Below are positions 7,063 to 10,492 of a stretch of 10,492 nt of DNA, one piece after another (position 1 is the stretch's first letter; every line of letters starts with the position of its first letter). A program made the translations under genes and the position numbers. Origin of the DNA: Holophagaceae bacterium (lineage in GTDB: Bacteria > Acidobacteriota > Holophagae > Holophagales > Holophagaceae); contig PMJK01000076.1 of the NCBI GenBank assembly GCA_003158505.1, forward strand, positions 30,561 through 41,052. Reading direction: 5' to 3'. The notes beneath the pieces were generated by a model. It saw nothing but the letters and a program-made list of their open reading frames with translations. It searched no databases and was not told the origin of the DNA.

Positions 7063-7079
7063 GCGCCAGGACCGTGCCG
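7063..7079 (-). promoter_or_regulatory. Candidate sigma-54 promoter upstream of fliK
   Basis: The minus strand reads CGGCACGGTCCTGGCGC, with GG (7078-7077) and GC (7066-7065) separated by exactly 10 bases. This resembles the sigma-54 consensus TGGCAC-N5-TTGC: GGCACG is exact, and the -12 half has TGGC in place of TTGC. Transcription would begin near 7053, leaving a leader of about 29 bases before the fliK ATG. Hook genes are sigma-54 dependent in many bacteria. One such match in a GC-rich genome can arise by chance. Confidence 0.35.
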
Positions 7080-7120
7080 GGGCTATTGGGCAGAAAGTCG
7101 CTACCGGGTGTCCTGAAGCT

Positions 7121-7666
7121 TTAGGCTCCGATGTCCTTGGGCCTACTCATGCCCACCCGCTCCGAAAGGCGGCCGGCGAGTTTGGCATCCAGCGGGGCAA
7201 GCTGGTCCATCAGCTTGCCGGCCTTCTTCGGGGTCATGCCGGCCAGCAAGGCCACGGCGACCTCCATGTTCTGCCCAGCCAGCTCCTTCATCGCTTGGGC
7301 GCCGGCCGTCGGATCCATGGCCTCATAGGTTCGGATGATCTGCGGGTCGATGGCCGGGCGGACCTTCAAGTTCTCCACCTTCGCCAGGGCTTCCTGGACT
7401 GCCCTCTCCCGAACCGCGAGGTCACCGCGATCCTTGTCGAGGGTCGCCTGGAGGGTGTTCAGCCGCTGCTCCATCTGTCGCAGGTCGGCCTCTTTCTGGG
7501 CGAGGGCCTTCTCCCGGTTCTGGAGCTGGGAGGCCAACTCTGAGACCTTCACACCTTCGGCGGCGGCAGCCTTGTTTTCACCCTTGGGTTCCTGGGCGGA
7601 CAGCCAGAGCACGCCTGCGGAAAGGGCGATGGGCGCCGAGATCCAAAGCAGGTAGCGGGCGTTCAT
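7121..7666 (-). CDS. MotE-like flagellar protein (membrane anchor, coiled coil, MgtE-N-like domain)
   Basis: The 181-residue protein starts with one membrane segment (about 5-23) and a short Glu/Lys/Ala linker. A long charged coiled coil follows (about 42-100), then a compact C-terminal domain (108-170). That domain has the pattern TYEAMDPTAGAQAMKEL, then LLAGMTPKKAGKLMDQL, then LDAKLAGRLSERV. Such helical repeats are typical of the MgtE N-terminal domain shared with MotE. In alphaproteobacteria MotE is a periplasmic chaperone of the motor protein MotC. In other phyla similar proteins sit in fliJ-fliK clusters, where their role is less clear. The order here (after fliJ, before fliK) supports a flagellar assembly role, most likely with the anchor in the inner membrane and the rest in the periplasm. 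The ATG 7666 start has AGGAG five bases upstream. I give no symbol because the family equivalence is inferred from architecture and context. Confidence 0.8.
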   Translation of the reverse strand: MNARYLLWISAPIALSAGVLWLSAQEPKGENKAAAAEGVKVSELASQLQNREKALAQKEADLRQMEQRLNTLQATLDKDRGDLAVRERAVQEALAKVENLKVRPAIDPQIIRTYEAMDPTAGAQAMKELAGQNMEVAVALLAGMTPKKAGKLMDQLAPLDAKLAGRLSERVGMSRPKDIGA

Positions 7667-7681
7667 GGGGACTCCTGGTTT

Positions 7682-8131
7682 CTAGGCGCTTTGTCGAGGG
7701 TGGCGGAGGATGGCCAGTTCATCCATCTCCAGGGCGTCGCGGAGTTGCTGTTCCTTCGCGTGCTGGAGGGCCCGGCGTTCCTTGAGGCGGACGAGCATGA
7801 GGTGGTTCCGGTGGGCGAGGATCAGGGCCTCTCGTGCCGCAGCGACCTGGGCAGAGGCGACCCGCAGGCGTTCGTATCCCTCGATCTGGCGCCGGGCCAG
7901 CACCCCCAGGTACCGTTCACCGGCGCGCCAGAGATTCAGGTCGAGCACCTGTCCCGTGGCGAGTCGGCGCGATTCGTAGATGGCGGTGCGCTGGGCCTCC
8001 AGCGACTCGAGGTAGACCCGGACATCGCGTTCCGCCTGGAAAGCCTGGGCCAGGGCGCGTTGCGCTTCATGCTCCAGGGCCTCCCGCAGCTTGCGCAGGG
8101 GCTCGAGGCGGAAACGGAAACGGGCGGCCAT
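7682..8131 (-). CDS. fliJ: Flagellar export protein FliJ
   Basis: FliJ is a small coiled-coil protein that sits in the middle of the FliI ATPase ring, like the gamma subunit of F1, and links ATP hydrolysis to the export gate. The 149-residue product is almost entirely helical and charged. It begins with RFRFRLEPLRKLREALE (4-20), the usual FliJ N-terminal signature, and ends with a helix carrying LKERR and EMDELAILRH. The length fits the family. The ATG 8131 overlaps the fliI TGA by one base (TGATG), which indicates translational coupling, and its own ribosome site is weak. It lies 15 bp before the motE-like gene. FliJ sequences diverge widely, so position next to fliI is part of the evidence. 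Confidence 0.88.
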   Translation of the reverse strand: MAARFRFRLEPLRKLREALEHEAQRALAQAFQAERDVRVYLESLEAQRTAIYESRRLATGQVLDLNLWRAGERYLGVLARRQIEGYERLRVASAQVAAAREALILAHRNHLMLVRLKERRALQHAKEQQLRDALEMDELAILRHPRQSA

Positions 8132-9492
8132 CAGGCTTCAGCCTTCAGGAACGGGGTCAGATCGATGCCGAAGATCTGACCCATGGCCAGCATGGCCAAG
8201 CGGTGATCCGAGCCCTCGGCCGTCGCCTGGCGGAGGAAGGACTGGATGGCCGGCTGGAACTGGATGGCCTGGTCGATGGTGGTACTAGATCCCTTGGTGT
8301 AGGCGCCGATCTGAATCAAATCCTCCGCGTCCTGGTAGGTAGCCATCAGGTCGCGCAGCTTGCTGGCCAGCTGCTTCTGCTCGGGCGGAGCCAAGGCGCT
8401 GAACAGGCGCGAGAGGCTGGAAAGCACGTCGATGGCGGGGAAGTGATTCCTCGAGGCGAGCTTCCGGGAGAGCACCACATGGCCATCCAGGATGCCTCGC
8501 ACGGAATCGCTGATGGGCTCATTCATATCATCGCCTTCCACCAGGACGGTGTAGATGCCCGTGATGGAACCCATGCCTTCGAACGTCCCGGCGCGCTCCA
8601 TGAGGCGCGGCAGCAGGGCGAAGACCGAGGGCGTGTACCCGCGGGAGCTGGGGGGTTCCCCGGCGCTGAGGCCCACCTCGCGCTGGGCCATGGCGAAGCG
8701 GGTGACGCTGTCCATCATGAGCAGCACGTCCTTGCCCTGCCGCATGAAGTACTCCGCGACCGTGGTGCCGGCCATGGCGCAGCGCAGGCGAAGCAGGGGG
8801 CTCTGATCGCTGGTGGAGACGACCACCACGCTGCGTTTCAGCCCTTCCTCGCCCAGGTCGTTCTCGATGAATTCGCGGAGCTCCCGGCCCCGCTCCCCCA
8901 CCAGCGTGATCACGTTCACTTCGGCGGACGTATTGCGCGCCACCATGCCAAGGAGGGTGGACTTCCCGACGCCGGAGCCGGAGAAGATGCCGATCCGCTG
9001 CCCCTTGCCCAGGGTGAGCAGGCCATCGATGGCCCGGACCCCTGTGGACAGTACCTGGTCGATGCGTTTCCTCTGCATGGGGTTGGGCGGCAGGCCCTGA
9101 AGGGGCAGGTGGGTCGTGGGTTCGATGGGCGGACCGCCATCCAGGGGCCGGCCCAGCGGATCGATCACGCGACCTAGCAAGGCATCCGCCACCGGCAACT
9201 CCGGCTGGTGTCCCGTGGCTTCCACCCAGAGGCCTGGGCGGATGCCTTCGGTTTCCTCAATGGGCATCAGCAGCACCCGCTGGCCCGAGAAGCCGACCAC
9301 CTCGGCGTGGACGAGGCGAGGTTTCCCCGAGGCATCCATGCTGTGGATCAGCATCTGCTCGCCCACGGAGCAGTCCGGTCCACTGGATTCCACCACCAGG
9401 CCCACCACCTTTGCGACCCGCCCCATCCAGTCGCCCTTCGGCAACCCGTGCAGGCGGGTGGCGAGAACGGTCAGGTCGATCTCGGCGTTCAC
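8131..9492 (-). CDS. fliI: Flagellum-specific export ATPase FliI
   Basis: FliI is the F1-beta-like ATPase of the flagellar type III export apparatus. It forms a hexamer at the cytoplasmic face and helps load and unfold substrates. The 453-residue protein has an N-terminal beta-barrel region, GRVIDPLGRPLDGG (107-120), and the Walker A loop SGSGVGKST (171-179). The catalytic glutamate is in VGERGRE (Glu200). Walker B is VLLMMDS (256-262), followed by FAMAQREVGLSAGEPPSSRG (266-285) and the EGDDMNEPISD segment typical of FliI. All active-site residues are intact and the length is normal. The start is GTG 9492, inside a GTGA overlap with the fliH stop, with GAGG about nine bases upstream. The related type III secretion ATPases are excluded by the flagellar neighbours. 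Confidence 0.97.
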   Translation of the reverse strand: MNAEIDLTVLATRLHGLPKGDWMGRVAKVVGLVVESSGPDCSVGEQMLIHSMDASGKPRLVHAEVVGFSGQRVLLMPIEETEGIRPGLWVEATGHQPELPVADALLGRVIDPLGRPLDGGPPIEPTTHLPLQGLPPNPMQRKRIDQVLSTGVRAIDGLLTLGKGQRIGIFSGSGVGKSTLLGMVARNTSAEVNVITLVGERGRELREFIENDLGEEGLKRSVVVVSTSDQSPLLRLRCAMAGTTVAEYFMRQGKDVLLMMDSVTRFAMAQREVGLSAGEPPSSRGYTPSVFALLPRLMERAGTFEGMGSITGIYTVLVEGDDMNEPISDSVRGILDGHVVLSRKLASRNHFPAIDVLSSLSRLFSALAPPEQKQLASKLRDLMATYQDAEDLIQIGAYTKGSSTTIDQAIQFQPAIQSFLRQATAEGSDHRLAMLAMGQIFGIDLTPFLKAEA

Positions 9493-10220
9493 GGCGCGAG
9501 GTCCTCTTTCATTCGGGCGATCAGCTGCATGAGCCGCTCGCGGCGGCCCTCCAGGGTGCCGTTGAGGACGCCCTGGGGGGCCTCGATGCGAACACTTCCG
9601 CGGGAGAGGCTTCCATCGGCCACCAGGGCGAGACCCGCTTGGCCGACGAAATGGTCCCCGAGCTGTTCCAGATCCGCCTGATTGAGGAACACCTGCACGG
9701 GCAATTCACCTTCTCGCCGCCCGCGGGGAAGCGGGAATGGCAGCTCCTCGAGAATGCGTTCCATCATGGCCTTCACGGCGCCGGGGGTCTGTTCGATCTG
9801 CTGGATGGCGAGATGCTCGCCGACGGCGAGGGCAAGCGCCACCAACTCCTCATTCAGAGCCTCTCTCAGGAGCAGGGACGTGGAAGCCAACTCCATCAGC
9901 TGCTCCTCCAAGCGCTGGATGTAGGCCTTGTACTGGCTCTCACCAAAGGCGCGCCCCTCTGCTTCACCCGATGAGAACCCCTCTTCATAGGCGCGACGGG
10001 CGATGTCCTGCGCCTGCCGCTCGGCCTCCTGAAGCCGGTCCATCAGCCGCTGCTCGATGGGAATCCCGGAGAGGTTTCCATCGTCGATGGCTGAGGCCAC
10101 CGAATCCGAACCCTCGTCGAATGAAGCGTGGGCCATCATGACGTCCACGGGGAAGTACGGGAAGGCCTCCAGGCGGGTGCCCCCGAGATCTTCGGCGCGG
10201 ATGTAGCCCTTAGTGCTCAT
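9489..10220 (-). CDS. fliH: Flagellar assembly protein FliH
   Basis: FliH binds FliI and docks it to the C ring and export gate, and it regulates the ATPase. The 243-residue protein has a variable N-terminus and then a glycine-repeat helix, AYEEGFSSGEAEGRAFGE (about 77-94), whose GxxxG-type spacing is a hallmark of FliH. A long amphipathic coiled coil follows (95-150). The C-terminal FliH/HrpE domain ends with GSVRIEAPQGVLNGTLEGR, matching the E-subunit-like fold that binds FliI. The length is ordinary. The ATG 10220 start lies 14 bp after the fliG stop and has only a weak purine-rich ribosome site (GAGA). The last four bases overlap the GTG of fliI, so translation of the two is probably coupled. 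Confidence 0.92.
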   Translation of the reverse strand: MSTKGYIRAEDLGGTRLEAFPYFPVDVMMAHASFDEGSDSVASAIDDGNLSGIPIEQRLMDRLQEAERQAQDIARRAYEEGFSSGEAEGRAFGESQYKAYIQRLEEQLMELASTSLLLREALNEELVALALAVGEHLAIQQIEQTPGAVKAMMERILEELPFPLPRGRREGELPVQVFLNQADLEQLGDHFVGQAGLALVADGSLSRGSVRIEAPQGVLNGTLEGRRERLMQLIARMKEDLAP

Positions 10221-10234
10221 GCCGGAATCTCGTC

Positions 10235-10492
10235 TCAGGTGACATAGTCCTCGCCCCCCCCACCGCCGATGCTGATGACGCCTTCCTCCTCCAGCTGGCG
10301 GACGATCTCCACGACTTCGTGTTGGGATTTCTCCACGTCCTTCAGCTTCACGGGCCCCATGAATTCCATCTCCTCCTTCATGAGTTCCACGGCGCGGCTG
10401 GACATGTTGCGGAAGAACTGGTTCTGGAGTTCCTCGCTGGTTCCCTTGAGGGCGATGGTGAGGGTCTTCTTGTCGGCCCGTTTCAGGATCTC
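10235..10492 (-). CDS. fliG: Flagellar motor switch protein FliG, C-terminal 85 residues (5' end outside window)
   Basis: Reading from the right edge (10492) to TGA at 10235-10237 gives 85 residues of the FliG C-terminal domain. This domain forms the top of the rotor C ring and contacts the stator. Visible blocks are LTIALKGTSEELQNQFFRNM, SSRAVELMKEEMEFMGPVKL, KDVEKSQHEVVEIVRQLEEE and the end GVISIGGGGGEDYVT. Aligned by eye with E. coli FliG, Arg33 of the fragment matches R281, Glu40/Glu41 match D288/D289 and Lys49 matches R297. The charge pattern used for torque is therefore kept. The stop lies 14 bp before fliH. An eight-base G run (C run on the plus strand, 10254-10261) encodes part of the terminal glycines, and slippage there would change only the last few residues. 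The frame is too close to the window edge for a start to be seen; identity is firm from the motifs and position before fliH. Confidence 0.95.
   Translation of the reverse strand, partial: EILKRADKKTLTIALKGTSEELQNQFFRNMSSRAVELMKEEMEFMGPVKLKDVEKSQHEVVEIVRQLEEEGVISIGGGGGEDYVT

Noticed and set aside
7834..9177. Long plus-strand open frame (447 codons) opposite fliI and fliJ.
   Set aside because: It is a shadow of the FliI and FliJ coding frames. The composition (Gly, His, Arg, Ala) is typical of reversed GC-rich codons and no family motif is visible.
10254..10261. Eight-base G run in fliG as a possible phase-variation switch.
   Set aside because: It lies in the codons just before the stop. Slippage would alter only the last few residues after the conserved domain, so an on/off effect is unlikely.

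Overview
This is a GC-rich, tightly packed bacterial chromosome segment. Its core is the middle and end of a flagellar basal-body/hook operon on the minus strand. The organism is a motile, diderm-type bacterium that makes isoprenoids by the MEP (non-mevalonate) pathway. The high GC, the order fliG-fliH-fliI-fliJ-motE-like-fliK-flgD-flgE and the short bacterial-type IspG would fit Acidobacteriota of the Holophaga/Geothrix kind or a deltaproteobacterial-type lineage. That placement is inference; the sequence does not prove it.

Layout, left to right. Positions 1-897 (+) hold the C-terminal part of a TPR-repeat protein cut by the window edge. Convergent to it is a PlsC-type acyltransferase (919-1662, -). 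A 43-bp divergent gap separates that from a 72-residue unrecognised protein (1706-1924, +), which ends in three consecutive in-frame stop codons (TAA TAG TGA). It faces yidD (1933-2247, -) with only 8 bp between the two stop codons. yidD overlaps the end of ispG (2231-3337, -) by 17 bp, so the two look co-transcribed. Between ispG and the flagellar genes (3338-3435) lie a perfect 10-bp inverted repeat, probably the end of the flagellar transcript, and a possible ispG promoter. From 3436 to the right edge every gene is flagellar and on the minus strand. Read in transcription order from the right they are fliG (C-terminal 85 residues), fliH, fliI, fliJ, a motE-like gene, fliK, flgD and flgE.

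The flagellar genes form a functional series. FliG is the rotor torque protein. FliH, FliI and FliJ are the export ATPase complex. The MotE-like membrane/coiled-coil protein probably helps motor or export assembly. FliK measures hook length, FlgD caps the growing hook and FlgE is the hook subunit. fliG to the motE-like gene are packed with gaps of 15 bp or less or with start/stop overlaps. A 96-bp gap then precedes fliK and holds a sigma-54-like -24/-12 sequence, so fliK-flgD-flgE may be separately controlled hook genes.

Most of the window is standard machinery and I see no clear new multi-gene system. The points most worth a second look are the small unrecognised protein, the sigma-54-like site before fliK, the pairing of yidD with ispG away from the usual rpmH-rnpA-yidC neighbourhood, and the hydrophobic N-terminal extension on YidD. 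No tRNA, rRNA, CRISPR array or insertion sequence was seen, and no stretch over 300 bp lacks a gene.
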